A DNA stretch of 64,000 nt from CAYGAW01 sp964492135 (GCA_964492135.1 CAZBJW010000004.1:1-64000), one strand, 5' to 3'; shown: positions 34,323 to 43,920, counted from the first letter of the stretch. Notes: generated by a model not told the origin, from the letters alone. Made by a program: numbers and translations.

Positions 34323-35315
34323 ATGAAAGCGATTGTTACTGGTGGCGCGGGATTCATGGGTTCGCACGTTGTTGATGCGTTGCTCGAAAAGGAAGTTGAA
34401 GTTCTCGTGCTTGACGACCTCAGTGGAGGATTTCGAGAGAACGTCAGTCAACAGGCTGAGTTTGTCGAGGCGAGCATTTTAGATCACGATCTCATCAATT
34501 CCCTATTCGAAGAGCACCGCTTTGACTATGTATTTCACCTAGCGGCATATGCTGCCGAAGGACTAAGCCACTTCATCAAACGCTTTAACTATATGAATAA
34601 CGTAGTGGGTAGTGTGAATCTCATCAATGCAGCAGTGAATTATGGGACCAAGTGTTTTTGTTTTACCTCATCAATTGCTGTGTATGGTTCCAATCAATTG
34701 CCAATGGCTGAGGACTTGACCCCTACGCCTGAGGATTCCTATGGTATTGCCAAGCTTGCTGTGGAAAAGGAATTGCAAATCTCACATGAAATGTTCGGGT
34801 TGGACTACATTATTTTTCGTCCGCACAATGTTTATGGTGAGCGGCAAAACCTGGGGGACCGGTATCGGAACGTGATCGGCATCTTTATGAATCAGACCAT
34901 GCAAGGTGAACCGCTGACGGTTTTTGGCGATGGTGAACAGACGCGAGCGTTCACTTATATCAGTGACGTAGCGCCAATAATTGCTGATAGCGTGTTTATG
35001 CCTGAAGCGTATAACCAAGTGTTCAATATTGGGGCCGATAAACCCTACTCGGTCAACAGGTTAGCGGCAGAGGTGTGCAGGGCTATGGGCGCTACCGCGG
35101 AGATTCGCCATGTCGAACCACGTAACGAAGTTGTGCATGCCTACAGTTCACATGAGAAGGCGAAGTGTCTCTTGGGCTGGCAACCGCAGGTGGACTTGGC
35201 TGAAGGTCTGGCTTGTATGGCAGCGTGGGCCAAGCAGGTGGGAGCCAGACGAAGTAAGCCTTTCAAAGGCATTGAGATAAGCCGCAATCTGCCCCCTGTC
35301 TGGCTAGAGGACTAG
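34323..35315 (+). CDS. NAD-dependent epimerase (GalE-like SDR)
   Basis: Extended SDR, 330 residues from ATG 34323, which has GGAGGT 8 bases upstream. NAD motif TGGAGFMGSHVVDALLEK, FHLAAYAAEGLSHF, the strand FTSSIAVYGSNQ and catalytic YGIAK are seen; DGEQTRAFTYISD closes the substrate site. Probably a UDP-hexose 4-epimerase relative. The longer upstream frame from 34257 has no ribosome site. Confidence 0.85.
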   Translation: MKAIVTGGAGFMGSHVVDALLEKEVEVLVLDDLSGGFRENVSQQAEFVEASILDHDLINSLFEEHRFDYVFHLAAYAAEGLSHFIKRFNYMNNVVGSVNLINAAVNYGTKCFCFTSSIAVYGSNQLPMAEDLTPTPEDSYGIAKLAVEKELQISHEMFGLDYIIFRPHNVYGERQNLGDRYRNVIGIFMNQTMQGEPLTVFGDGEQTRAFTYISDVAPIIADSVFMPEAYNQVFNIGADKPYSVNRLAAEVCRAMGATAEIRHVEPRNEVVHAYSSHEKAKCLLGWQPQVDLAEGLACMAAWAKQVGARRSKPFKGIEISRNLPPVWLED

Positions 35316-35327
35316 TGGAGGTTAAGA

Positions 35328-36275
35328 GTGCCCAAGCTTTCCGTGCGAATTCCAACTCTTAATAACTACCCGGGGTTGGTCAGAGCCCTGGAGAGTGTAC
35401 TGGCCCAGGACTTTGACGACATGGATATCATCATCGTGGATAATGACTCGGATGATGGCAGTTGGCCAAAGACACGCGCCCTTGTCGACCGGTATCCTCA
35501 GATGAAAGTGATGCAGAATCCCAAGCGAGGCCTGGCTGAGAACTGGAATTATTGCGTCGAGACTGCTACAGGTGAGTATATACTTGTCTTTCACACAGAT
35601 GATGAGATGCTACCGGGAATGCTGCGTAGTTCTGTCGAGTTCTTGGATGCGCATGCCTCGGTAGGTCTTGTTCACAGTAATTGCTATGATGTCAGTCTAG
35701 ATGGGAAAGAGAAACTGCGCGTCACACAAATGAAACCCATCTTGCGGGCTGGCACTGAAGCTTTGACAAAAATTGTATCTGACTGCAACATCGCCTGCTC
35801 AGCAGTAGTCGTGCGTCGAGAGTGTTATGATAGGTTGGGTTTATTTTCTCCCGCCACTCCTTCGCCGGATCCAGAGATGTGGGCACGTATTGCCAGCCAA
35901 TACGATATGGGGCATATTGATGAACCACTTGTCAAAGTATACGCTCACAAGGATTCCTATGGGCGTGCTGCTATATCGAAAGACACACCTGTCGAGATTG
36001 AACATCAGTGGCGTACCCAAAACGAGAGAATAGCGAGCTATTTCCACCCAAAGGATCGTGCAAAGGCAACCCGTGGAATGGATCGTTCAATGTTCAATGG
36101 TTTGAGCTCTGCCGGTAACTTAGCCTGGACACAGCATCGGTGGAGGCGAGGACACACCTTCTTCTTGCTCACACGCAAGTATACAAACCTACCGACTTGG
36201 GCGGCCATGTATGCCAAATCTGTTCTTAGGGTGCTTAGACACACCCTACTGCGAGGCAAAGCGCATGTTTGGTGA
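35328..36275 (+). CDS. GT2 glycosyltransferase
   Basis: Family-2 GT-A enzyme, 315 residues: LSVRIPTLNNYPGLVRALES, IIIVDNDSDDGSW and the metal motif HTDDEM, then the acceptor region SPDPEMWARIA. Cytosolic or membrane-associated addition of one sugar to the lipid-linked repeat is expected. GTG start at 35328. A set of strong hairpins follows the stop codon. Confidence 0.85.
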   Translation: MPKLSVRIPTLNNYPGLVRALESVLAQDFDDMDIIIVDNDSDDGSWPKTRALVDRYPQMKVMQNPKRGLAENWNYCVETATGEYILVFHTDDEMLPGMLRSSVEFLDAHASVGLVHSNCYDVSLDGKEKLRVTQMKPILRAGTEALTKIVSDCNIACSAVVVRRECYDRLGLFSPATPSPDPEMWARIASQYDMGHIDEPLVKVYAHKDSYGRAAISKDTPVEIEHQWRTQNERIASYFHPKDRAKATRGMDRSMFNGLSSAGNLAWTQHRWRRGHTFFLLTRKYTNLPTWAAMYAKSVLRVLRHTLLRGKAHVW

Positions 36276-36290
36276 ATTCTCAGTTAACCA

Positions 36291-36391
36291 CCCCGCAGCA
36301 AGCTGCGGGGCTTAGCCAGCGGAAGGATTGTATTGGGGGCTGCCGCCCCCAAGCCCCCGCTCGCCATTCCTCCCCCCAGCAAGCTGGGGGG
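36291..36391. repeat. Three strong GC hairpins (REP-like or terminator-like)
   Basis: CCCCGCAGC-AA-GCTGCGGGG (36291-36310), TTGGGGGC-TGCC-GCCCCCAA (36333-36352) and CCCCCCAGC-AA-GCTGGGGGG (36372-36391) stand in 101 bp between two glycosyltransferase genes. The first and third share the AGC-AA-GCT tip. Only a weak TTTTT follows the third (36403-36407). They may attenuate transcription, stabilise mRNA ends, or be a repeated palindromic element. Confidence 0.75.
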
Positions 36392-36408
36392 TATCCTGGC
36401 GGTTTTTC

Positions 36409-37257
36409 ATGAATCCTGATCCTTTAGTTTCTATTGTCACTCCTTCCCTCAATCAGGCTCAGTTTCTCGAAGAAACCATCCGCTCAGTGCTGAGTCAAGA
36501 CTATCCGCGCATTGAGTACATAATTTGCGATGGAGGCTCGACCGATGGTAGCGTAAACATCATCCGCAAGTATGCGGATCGGCTGGCTTGGTGGTGCAGC
36601 GAGAAGGACCAGGGGCAATCAGACGCAATCAATAAGGGGTGGAAACGCGCGACAGGGGAAATCTATGCTTATCTGAATTCGGATGACACGCTGGAATCTG
36701 GCGCTGTCAGAGTGGTCGTGGAGGCTTTTCAAGCCAACCCGCACGCGGGGGTTGTGCATGGTGGATGGCGCTATATAGATGCGTATGGACATGAAATAGG
36801 TATTGGTCGCGGTGCACAGACTGATTTTAATCGGCTGCTGCGTGATGGACAGATCTCTTGTGTCGCTCAGCCAGCCTCATTCTTTCGTGCTAGTCTGGTG
36901 TGCCAGGTTGGGCTGCTTGACCGGACGTTGCATATGTCAATGGACTATGACCTGTTGCTTCGCTTGGCGCGCGTATCCGAGATGGTTTATGTGCGGCGCG
37001 TGCTCGCGAGTTACAGAATACATACCAGCGCCAAGTCACCATCTTTTGCAGAACGTCACTGGCAAGAGTCCTTATTAGTGCGAGCCCGGTATGGGGGACG
37101 CTATTTTCTTAAGCCACGTTTGCAGTATCTACGCTACCGTTTCTTGCGTGCCATGCCGAAACCTGTACAGATCTTGTTTCGGCGTTTGCGCAATTCGGTC
37201 AAAGACCGGGTGTACTTGCAGACTGAAGAGAATGCTACGAATAAAGAGCGTTCTTAG
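36409..37257 (+). CDS. GT2 glycosyltransferase
   Basis: Family-2 GT-A enzyme starting at ATG 36409 (MNPDPLVSIVTPSLNQ). The open frame upstream to 36328 reads through the hairpins and is not credible. Seen: IEYIICDGGSTDGSV, DQGQSDAINKGWKRATGE, metal motif NSDDTL and the late segment SMDYDLLLRLARV. 282 residues, complete. Its end overlaps the next gene by 26 bp. Confidence 0.88.
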   Translation: MNPDPLVSIVTPSLNQAQFLEETIRSVLSQDYPRIEYIICDGGSTDGSVNIIRKYADRLAWWCSEKDQGQSDAINKGWKRATGEIYAYLNSDDTLESGAVRVVVEAFQANPHAGVVHGGWRYIDAYGHEIGIGRGAQTDFNRLLRDGQISCVAQPASFFRASLVCQVGLLDRTLHMSMDYDLLLRLARVSEMVYVRRVLASYRIHTSAKSPSFAERHWQESLLVRARYGGRYFLKPRLQYLRYRFLRAMPKPVQILFRRLRNSVKDRVYLQTEENATNKERS

Positions 37258-38596
37258 ATGGCGTTCTGCCCACTTTCATCGCGCGATGATCGCCTGTGCA
37301 TTGCTCGCTATCTCTGGGCTCTTGACGCAGGGGGATCACGTTGTGCAAGCCCTCCGACGCAATTGGGCTGCTGTTGTCATTAATCAGGCGTGGAATAAGG
37401 TCACATATCGAGGGGCACGCAATGATCACCTACAGGACGGCATTCCCGATGGGTGGGGTGTAACCTGGTGGGGTGGCTCAACGCAGGTTTATGCAATTGA
37501 GAACCAAGATGCTCTGGCAGGTGATCGAGTCACCCGAATTAACCATACCAACGCTCAAGGTGGCGCGGCTTTGACTCAGAGAATAGCAGTAGAGCCCAAT
37601 TCTCATCTCGTTGTCACCGTATATGCGAAGGGAGCAGGGGGAGCCATTCATGTTTGGTTCCGTACGCGGGAAGAGGGAGACTGGGTAAGAGAGGGCTTAG
37701 GAGGATGGAGATATATAGAACCGACTGAGGATTGGCAGGAGTTTCATTTGTCTGTTACTGTTCCTTCTGGCATGAATGACGCTATGCTCCTTCTATACTT
37801 AGACTCAAGAGGTTCTACATCTTTCGATGAAGCTTACGCTGGAGTGGATAATAATGGACTCTTGGGGCCCAATCTGCTTAGGAATCCCGGCTTCGAACAA
37901 GATGGCGTCTCAGAGGATCCATTGGAGTGGTGGCAAAGTCATGTTGTTACTGGAGTTCTTGTAGTGCCAGAGGGCGGTATGCCTGAGAGGCTGAGCTACT
38001 CAAATATCACTGACATGTTGGCTGGGCGATACGACGCTGTTGCACGGCGCGCACATCATTTGGGCACCCGTTGTGTCTTGGCCCCGGAGATGACTAGTTG
38101 GTTGACTGCACTTGGCAATCAATTTGAACAAGAAGGGGGAGCGGCTGCGCGTGAGCGGCTTTATCAGCTGGCAATTAAGTTAATGCCGAATTGCCCACAG
38201 CCCTATGCTGCGCTGGCTGGACTCTACCGGTCCCACTATGCATCCTGGCGCGCGGCTGAACTTCACCATCAAGCGGCTGAGCTATCGGGTGAAACAGCTC
38301 TGGCGGGAGCGTACTACTTTGCAGAAGGTTTTTTGCATGTGACGCATACTGGTGACATGGAACGCGCAATTCCTACTCTCCAACGGGCGGAGCAATTGAG
38401 CGGTTGGGAGGGGAATCGCTGGTATCGGGGAGCAGCTTCTTTTTACCTGGGCCGGGCTCTGGAAGCAGAGGGGCGTCTTGTAGAAGCAGCGGCTGCTTAT
38501 CAGCGTGTGCTTGACTGCGCGCAGTGCAGCTATCATCACGCGGGCGCACTTGAGCGGTTGAATGCGCTATTTGGTGGGGGAGAGCAGGGTCAATAA
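37232..38596 (+). CDS. Membrane-anchored protein with carbohydrate-binding-like and TPR-like regions
   Basis: About 454 residues from ATG 37232. An N-terminal signal-anchor (MIACALLAISGLL) is followed by a beta-rich region (about 55-220) with SHLVVTVYAKGAG and GPNLLRNPGFEQ, resembling CBM4/CBM9-type sugar-binding modules. The C-terminal half is helical repeats of TPR type (GRALEAEGRLVEAAAAYQRVLD). It overlaps the preceding glycosyltransferase and abuts the Wzy-like gene by one base, so it may assist polymerisation at the outer face. The exact function is unknown. Confidence 0.65.
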   Translation: MLRIKSVLRWRSAHFHRAMIACALLAISGLLTQGDHVVQALRRNWAAVVINQAWNKVTYRGARNDHLQDGIPDGWGVTWWGGSTQVYAIENQDALAGDRVTRINHTNAQGGAALTQRIAVEPNSHLVVTVYAKGAGGAIHVWFRTREEGDWVREGLGGWRYIEPTEDWQEFHLSVTVPSGMNDAMLLLYLDSRGSTSFDEAYAGVDNNGLLGPNLLRNPGFEQDGVSEDPLEWWQSHVVTGVLVVPEGGMPERLSYSNITDMLAGRYDAVARRAHHLGTRCVLAPEMTSWLTALGNQFEQEGGAAARERLYQLAIKLMPNCPQPYAALAGLYRSHYASWRAAELHHQAAELSGETALAGAYYFAEGFLHVTHTGDMERAIPTLQRAEQLSGWEGNRWYRGAASFYLGRALEAEGRLVEAAAAYQRVLDCAQCSYHHAGALERLNALFGGGEQGQ

Positions 38597-40128
38597 TGGA
38601 CTTGTCACTAGGTCGTGGAATTGCCCGAATCAGATGGAGCCATCTGGCTGCCATCGTGGTTCTGGTATCCACGGCAGTCGCCGGATTGCTCGTCGCTCGT
38701 ACCCCCAAACTTGCTTATATTGTTCTGTTATGCGAGGGATTTGTAGCGCTGAGCATCTGGATTTTGACATCCTCCGAGCGCGTATGTTGGTATATGCTAT
38801 TGGGGACTGTTTTTGTAGCGGCCTTTGGCGCTTTTTTGGATATCATCCTGCATATGCCCTTCATGTGGTTGTTGAGTTTATTTGTGATTTACTTCTTTGC
38901 GTTATTGCAGATTAGAGGGAGCCTATTCCCTGTTGGAGCAACTAGCATTAAGAAAAGTCTCCCGCTAATCGGCACAGCCCTACTTTGTTATGCGATCTAC
39001 TACTTTCTGCAATCAATACGAGTCGGCATCAATGGGTTACTGGGCTTTCGCAAGCCGTTCACAAACTTGGCCTTCTATCTTATCACCTTTCAGTTACTCT
39101 TAAGGGCGGACAGAGATGAGTTGAGGGACCGATTGCGTGATTTTGCACTGGTTATTCTGGTTGCCGGCATCTTTGTAGCCAGCTATGCCATCTTTCAGTA
39201 CGTGGTTGGCGAACAGTTCTTGAGGAGCCGGGGTTTAGTAGAAGCAGCATCGTCTCACCAAGGATGGTATGGGAAGGGCATGATGGCATTCCGTCCGTAT
39301 GGAACCATGCGGCGTGCTGAGGGACTGGGGTCTTTTCTTTATCTGGACATCGTGATGGCTATGATACTTCTCGGGTTGGGCTATCGCCGCCGGAGATTGG
39401 TCTGGTTCAACTTGATTCTGGTAGCCCCGGCGCTCATCCTTAGTATGAGCCTGGTGTCTATTGTCACCACCGGTTTGTTTTTTCTCCTCACAGTGCCTGT
39501 TGGCTTCTCGGAACTCCGCAAATATGCTGTTCCTTTATTTCTGATTTTGTTGGTAGCGGCGATTGGAGTAAACTATATTTCGGGCAACATGCTTCTTGGG
39601 AGATTCATGTGGCATCTAGAGCGAGCACAAGAAGGTGAGGGGCGTTTGGAACTGACTATGAATTGGGGGCGAGAGATAATGGTGCGATCTATTCCCCAAA
39701 ATCTACTTGGAAGCGGCATTTGCACAGGAATCGATGATGCAACTCTAATTCGAATAAGGGGCGTTTTGGATGCACTTGGAATTCCAGTTGGACCCTTGTT
39801 CGCTTGTTCTTGGCAATTTGAGGTCCACGACAATTTATATGCGGTTACCTATCTGGAGATTGGCTTTATTGGATTCATCTTGCTACTCCTGCCTATGCTG
39901 TTGGCCTTTCCCATAAGGCAGCATTTGCGGTATCTGAGGCCAGTTTCGGCGCGCGAGGCATATCGTTCGTTGGCCAATTTTGTCATAGCTGCTATTCCGG
40001 CTGGTCTTGTTGCTGGCTTGCTTGGGCCCATGCCGGTTTGCATGTATTTTTGGATACTGATGGCTTTCTTGGACACTGGAGGAATGGCTGCGCGGTCTTC
40101 CGCAGCGAGTTCTTTCAGGACAGCCTGA
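38596..40128 (+). CDS. Wzy-like O-antigen/exopolysaccharide polymerase
   Basis: Integral membrane protein, 510 residues with about 12 helices and a large periplasmic loop around residues 195-250, the layout of O-antigen polymerase/ligase (Wzy_C) proteins. FQYVVGEQFLRSRGL and VHDNLYAVTYLEIGFIGFILL correspond to conserved parts; the latter is the H-x-x-x-N...E-x-G-x-x-G segment. It should polymerise flipped repeat units. It overlaps the CBM/TPR gene stop by one base. Confidence 0.8.
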   Translation: MDLSLGRGIARIRWSHLAAIVVLVSTAVAGLLVARTPKLAYIVLLCEGFVALSIWILTSSERVCWYMLLGTVFVAAFGAFLDIILHMPFMWLLSLFVIYFFALLQIRGSLFPVGATSIKKSLPLIGTALLCYAIYYFLQSIRVGINGLLGFRKPFTNLAFYLITFQLLLRADRDELRDRLRDFALVILVAGIFVASYAIFQYVVGEQFLRSRGLVEAASSHQGWYGKGMMAFRPYGTMRRAEGLGSFLYLDIVMAMILLGLGYRRRRLVWFNLILVAPALILSMSLVSIVTTGLFFLLTVPVGFSELRKYAVPLFLILLVAAIGVNYISGNMLLGRFMWHLERAQEGEGRLELTMNWGREIMVRSIPQNLLGSGICTGIDDATLIRIRGVLDALGIPVGPLFACSWQFEVHDNLYAVTYLEIGFIGFILLLLPMLLAFPIRQHLRYLRPVSAREAYRSLANFVIAAIPAGLVAGLLGPMPVCMYFWILMAFLDTGGMAARSSAASSFRTA

Positions 40129-40188
40129 TTCAGAGAAACGAAACTGTTATCAAAGTGCTTTACAACTGAGCAGCGAAGGAGACCTGTT

Positions 40189-41301
40189 ATCAGAATCTTG
40201 GTCGTAGCCAACATGTATCCCAACGAAAGGAAGCCTTACGCAGGCTCTTTTATAAAGGAGCATGTTGAGATTTTGCGGCGCAAGGGCATAGAGTGTCTGG
40301 TGGTGGCAAATAGAGATAGCCGTCGTGGCTTCTTTAACGCCTTACGAAAATACTCCTTATTGACGGCTCGTGTTCTCATTGCGTCCGTTTCTCAGGATTT
40401 CGACTTGGTGCATGCGCATTCGACTTTCTTTGCCGGTATCATCACAGCATTTGCGATGTGGACCCGGAGAACCCCCTTGATCATTACGGCTCACGGTACT
40501 GATGATGTCGCTCAGTTTCCTCAAAGGAATTTACTTCATAATCATGAATGGTTGGCAAAGTGGTTGACAAGAATTTGTCTGAAGCGTGCGGATCACATTA
40601 TTGCGGTCAGCAACTATCTTCGGGAGCTCCTGGCCATGGAGTTGGTGGGCAGTGACAAGAAAATAAGTGTGATTGGCATGGGAGTCAATACCAATCTCTT
40701 CCATGCTATAGGGAAAAGGGAAGCCAGGAGACAACTGGACCTACCATTGCAAGACAAAATACTACTCTATGTGGGTAATTTGCAACCTCTTAAAGGGTGT
40801 CAATACCTAATCCGAGCAATGGCTCTGATGAAACGTCCAGACTGTCGTTTAGTGATGGTCGGAGAAGGGCGAGAAAAGAGACGCTTGAAAACATTGTCTG
40901 ATAGCCTGGGTCTACCTGTAACATTCGTAGGGGCAATCCTCAAAGAGGAAGTGCTACTTTGGATGTCAGCGGCTGATTTACTCGTGCACCCGACTCTTAG
41001 CGAAGGGTTTGGCCTGGTGGTTTTAGAAGCCTTGAGTTGCGGCTTGCCTGTCGTCGCGTCCAACGTGGGTGGTATTCCCGAACAAATCAATGATGGCGTC
41101 AATGGTTATCTTGTGGAACCAGCTAATGTTCCTGCTCTTGCCGAAGCGATTAACAACGGCCTGAAAGAAGGGACGGATTTAAGCACTCATTGTCGGCAGA
41201 CTGCTCTGCAACACGATATCGATTTGCAGGTTGATCGCGTGCTAGCCGTGTATAATACGGTGTTGGGTATGCAAGCTCAAGAACGATTTAGACTTTCTTA
41301 A
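40189..41301 (+). CDS. GT4 glycosyltransferase
   Basis: GT-B retaining enzyme. N-domain ILVVANMYPNERKPYAGSF and HAHSTFFAGI; C-domain LYVGNLQPLKGCQYLIRAM, MVGEGREKRRL and the donor motif HPTLSEGFGLVVLEALSCG (E-x7-E). Start selection is odd: the SD AAGGAGA (40176-40182) best serves an ATC at 40189 (IRILVVAN), while the nearest ordinary start, TTG 40198, is 16 bases from it. I give 40189; 40198 is the conservative choice. Confidence 0.85.
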   Translation: MRILVVANMYPNERKPYAGSFIKEHVEILRRKGIECLVVANRDSRRGFFNALRKYSLLTARVLIASVSQDFDLVHAHSTFFAGIITAFAMWTRRTPLIITAHGTDDVAQFPQRNLLHNHEWLAKWLTRICLKRADHIIAVSNYLRELLAMELVGSDKKISVIGMGVNTNLFHAIGKREARRQLDLPLQDKILLYVGNLQPLKGCQYLIRAMALMKRPDCRLVMVGEGREKRRLKTLSDSLGLPVTFVGAILKEEVLLWMSAADLLVHPTLSEGFGLVVLEALSCGLPVVASNVGGIPEQINDGVNGYLVEPANVPALAEAINNGLKEGTDLSTHCRQTALQHDIDLQVDRVLAVYNTVLGMQAQERFRLS

Positions 41302-41345
41302 CCCTGTGTAGCCAAAATCAGTAGAAAGCAACTGGCGAAAAGTCT

Positions 41346-42515
41346 ATGCATCGCATTGCGGTTGTGGCTCATAAAGACTACCCCGGGGGTGTGCGCGAAC
41401 GACGTGAAGTGGAGGCCCTGATCAGTGCTGGATATGAAGTGGATGTGATTTGTTTACATCAGCCAGGTCAGCTCTGCCGAGAATCACGGGGGAATCCCCG
41501 TATATACAGAATGCCCCTCGGTCATAAGCGAACTGGCAAAGTGCGCTATCTATTTGAATACAGTGCTTTCTTTCTGCTTGCTTTCCTAAGCCTTTCATTG
41601 TTACAATTGCGTCGGCATTATGCCGTTGTACAAGTGCATAATATTCCTGACTTTCTAGTGTTTACAGCACTACTCCCTAAATTTCAGGGGGCACGTGTTT
41701 TGTTAGATATTCGAGATCCTATGCCAGAGACATTCCAGTGCAAGTACGGGTTGTCAAAGGATAGTCCTTGGGTAGCTCTGCTGCGATGGATTGAGCGAAT
41801 TTCTATAAATTTCTCGGATCATGTACTGACCGTCCATGAACCGTTGAAGCAAATTCATATCCAACGAGGATGCCCCGCTGATCGCATTAGCGCGATCGTG
41901 AACCTGCCAGATGAACGCATATTTCAACCCAGTGTTTGTTCAATATGGCCTCGCTCGGTACCACCGAACTTCGTTATCATCTATGCGGGAACTCTAGGCG
42001 AGAGGCACGGGATACAGACGGCGTTGCGTGGATTACCTCTTTTGATCAAAGACATTCCTGGTTTGCGTCTACGTATAATAGGGGATGGCGAGTATCTGGA
42101 TGAGCTCAAACAACTGGCTAAATCTCTAGAAGTTTGTGCGTATGTTCGCTTTGAGCCGGCCATACCCCTAGATAAAATACCTGATCAATTGCAGCAAGCT
42201 GATGTGGGAATTTGTCTTCAGGAAGGTTTGTTTGGAGAATTGGCCTTCCCAACAAAAGTAGGTGAGTATATAGCGATGGGCCTGCCTGCTATTGTTTCAG
42301 AGACGGGTATCACTCGTATGTATCTCAATAACGACATGGTGGCCTTCATTCGACCCGGCGATGAGGTAGCTTTTGCCTCACAAGTGCGCAAGCTTTACAC
42401 CGATCCCGCTTATGCTCGTCACTTGGTCGCTAACAGTCGGCGTTTTTTGGAAACACGGAACTGGACTAGTGAAAAAGTGCGCTATTTAGGAATCATCAAC
42501 AGCCTTATTTCGTGA
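41346..42515 (+). CDS. GT4 glycosyltransferase
   Basis: GT-B enzyme of 389 residues with N-terminal IAVVAHKDYPGGVRERREVE, VQVHNIPDFLVFTAL and VLLDIRDPMPETFQ, and C-terminal IIYAGTLGERHGIQTALRG, IIGDGEYLDEL and PTKVGEYIAMGLPAIVS. This is the subgroup resembling WbpH/WbuB-type transferases acting on undecaprenyl-linked intermediates. A wbpD relic follows, so the acceptor may be a diacetamido-uronic acid; that is inference. Confidence 0.88.
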   Translation: MHRIAVVAHKDYPGGVRERREVEALISAGYEVDVICLHQPGQLCRESRGNPRIYRMPLGHKRTGKVRYLFEYSAFFLLAFLSLSLLQLRRHYAVVQVHNIPDFLVFTALLPKFQGARVLLDIRDPMPETFQCKYGLSKDSPWVALLRWIERISINFSDHVLTVHEPLKQIHIQRGCPADRISAIVNLPDERIFQPSVCSIWPRSVPPNFVIIYAGTLGERHGIQTALRGLPLLIKDIPGLRLRIIGDGEYLDELKQLAKSLEVCAYVRFEPAIPLDKIPDQLQQADVGICLQEGLFGELAFPTKVGEYIAMGLPAIVSETGITRMYLNNDMVAFIRPGDEVAFASQVRKLYTDPAYARHLVANSRRFLETRNWTSEKVRYLGIINSLIS

Positions 42516-42565
42516 TTACCTTGAGGGGAGATTATTGTCTCATTACGAGCGGGAGGCAGACAGAA

Positions 42566-42782
42566 CTCTTTGGAGCCAATGCTACCCTGCTGTGTGGCAT
42601 CACCATCGGTCGCTAGGTCCTGATCGGCGCGGGCAGTGTGGTCACACATGAAGTACCGGGCTCCGCCCTCGTCTACGGCAACCCAGCGTGGCAGTACGGC
42701 TGGAGTTCAACGACGCTTCGCCGGCTGCGAGTGCGGGCTGGTGTATCAGAAGCAAGGAGATGTAGTGGAGGAGTTGCGATGA
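42566..42782 (+). pseudogene. wbpD-like N-acetyltransferase, C-terminal remnant
   Basis: The frame FGANATLLCGITIGR, a TAG stop, then VLIGAGSVVTHEVPGSALVYGNPAW matches residues in the last third of the intact WbpD at 45648. After a frame change, CECGLVYQKQGDVVEELR gives the family's tail, ending TGA at 42780-42782 that overlaps the next ATG. The N-terminal two-thirds are gone. The neighbouring aminotransferase is intact. Confidence 0.85.
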
Positions 42783-43888
42783 ACATTCCCCTGGTTGATC
42801 TGCGCGCCCAGTACGACGAACTCCGCGGGCAGATAGACGCTGCTGTGCGCGATATCATTGACCGTTCGTCGTTCATCGGGGGGCCTTACGTCGAGGGCTT
42901 TGAACGGGACTTCGCAACCTATTGCCGTGTGCACTATGCCGTTGGTACTTCTTCGGGTACCTCCGCTCTGCATCTAGCCTTGCTAGCCTGCGATGTGGGG
43001 CCGGGAGATGAAGTCATCACCACCCCCCATACCTTCACTGCGACTGCCGAGGCCATCTTCCACGCTGGAGCCAGGCCTGTCTTCGTGGACATTGATATGG
43101 ATTCGTATGAAATAGATCCAACTCAGATCGAAGACACCGTTACCGAGAGGACTAAAGCCATCATCCCTGTTCACCTCTACGGCCGCCCAGCGGAGATGGA
43201 TCCCATCATGGACATTGCTAACCGACATGGTCTGAAAGTGATCGAGGACGCAGCTCAGGCCCACGGAGCCGAATACAAGGGGCAGCGGGTGGGTTCCATT
43301 GGCAATGTGGCTTGCTTCAGCTTCTACCCGGCCAAGAACCTAGGGGCTTACGGAGACGGCGGGATAGTGATCACCAACAACGAGGAGATCGCCAAGGAGG
43401 TGCGGATACTGCATGACCATGGACGACGGGAGAAGTATGAGCATCTGTTGGTGGGCTATGGCTACCGACTAGATGCCCTGCAGGCGGCCATTCTTAAAGT
43501 CAAGCTAGCACACCTCGACGAATGGAACCAGCGGCGGCGGGAGAGCGCCGAGACCTACTGCGAATTGCTCAATGGCCTCGATTTGGTGCTACCGACCGAG
43601 CCGGAACATCTTAGATCCGTCTATCACCTATTCGTCGTGCGCACCCCACGGCGCGATGCGCTGCGAAAGCACTTGCGTGCCAAAGGGATCCACACTGGCA
43701 TCCATTACCCCATCCCCTTGCATCTGCAACCATGTTTCAATCAGCTAGGTTACAGCGGGGGAGATTTCCCCAATGCCGAGAAAGCCGCCGAAGAGGTGCT
43801 ATCTTTGCCCCTCTACCCTGAGTTAACAGAGGTGCAAATTGGCTACATCGCCGATTCAGTCCGCACTTTCTTCAACCGAATCAGTTAA
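42779..43888 (+). CDS. DegT/DnrJ aminotransferase (WbpE-like)
   Basis: PLP-dependent sugar aminotransferase, 369 residues, likely giving the 3-amino group of UDP-GlcNAc3NAcA-type sugars together with WbpB- and WbpD-like proteins here. IPLVDLRAQYDELRGQIDAA, GTSSGTSALHLALLACDVG, EDAAQAHGAEYKG and the PLP lysine in SFYPAKNLGAYGDGG are all present. ATG 42779 has GGAGGAG upstream and overlaps the stop of the wbpD relic. The upstream extension to 42638 is relic sequence. Confidence 0.9.
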   Translation: MNIPLVDLRAQYDELRGQIDAAVRDIIDRSSFIGGPYVEGFERDFATYCRVHYAVGTSSGTSALHLALLACDVGPGDEVITTPHTFTATAEAIFHAGARPVFVDIDMDSYEIDPTQIEDTVTERTKAIIPVHLYGRPAEMDPIMDIANRHGLKVIEDAAQAHGAEYKGQRVGSIGNVACFSFYPAKNLGAYGDGGIVITNNEEIAKEVRILHDHGRREKYEHLLVGYGYRLDALQAAILKVKLAHLDEWNQRRRESAETYCELLNGLDLVLPTEPEHLRSVYHLFVVRTPRRDALRKHLRAKGIHTGIHYPIPLHLQPCFNQLGYSGGDFPNAEKAAEEVLSLPLYPELTEVQIGYIADSVRTFFNRIS

Positions 43889-43920
43889 TCTGCTAGCTTG
43901 CTCAGAATAGGAGATACTGT

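Noticed and set aside
36328..36408. N-terminal extension of the GT2 gene through the hairpins
   Set aside because: It translates palindromic DNA into Pro/Ser-rich sequence; the family's true N-terminus is at the ATG at 36409.
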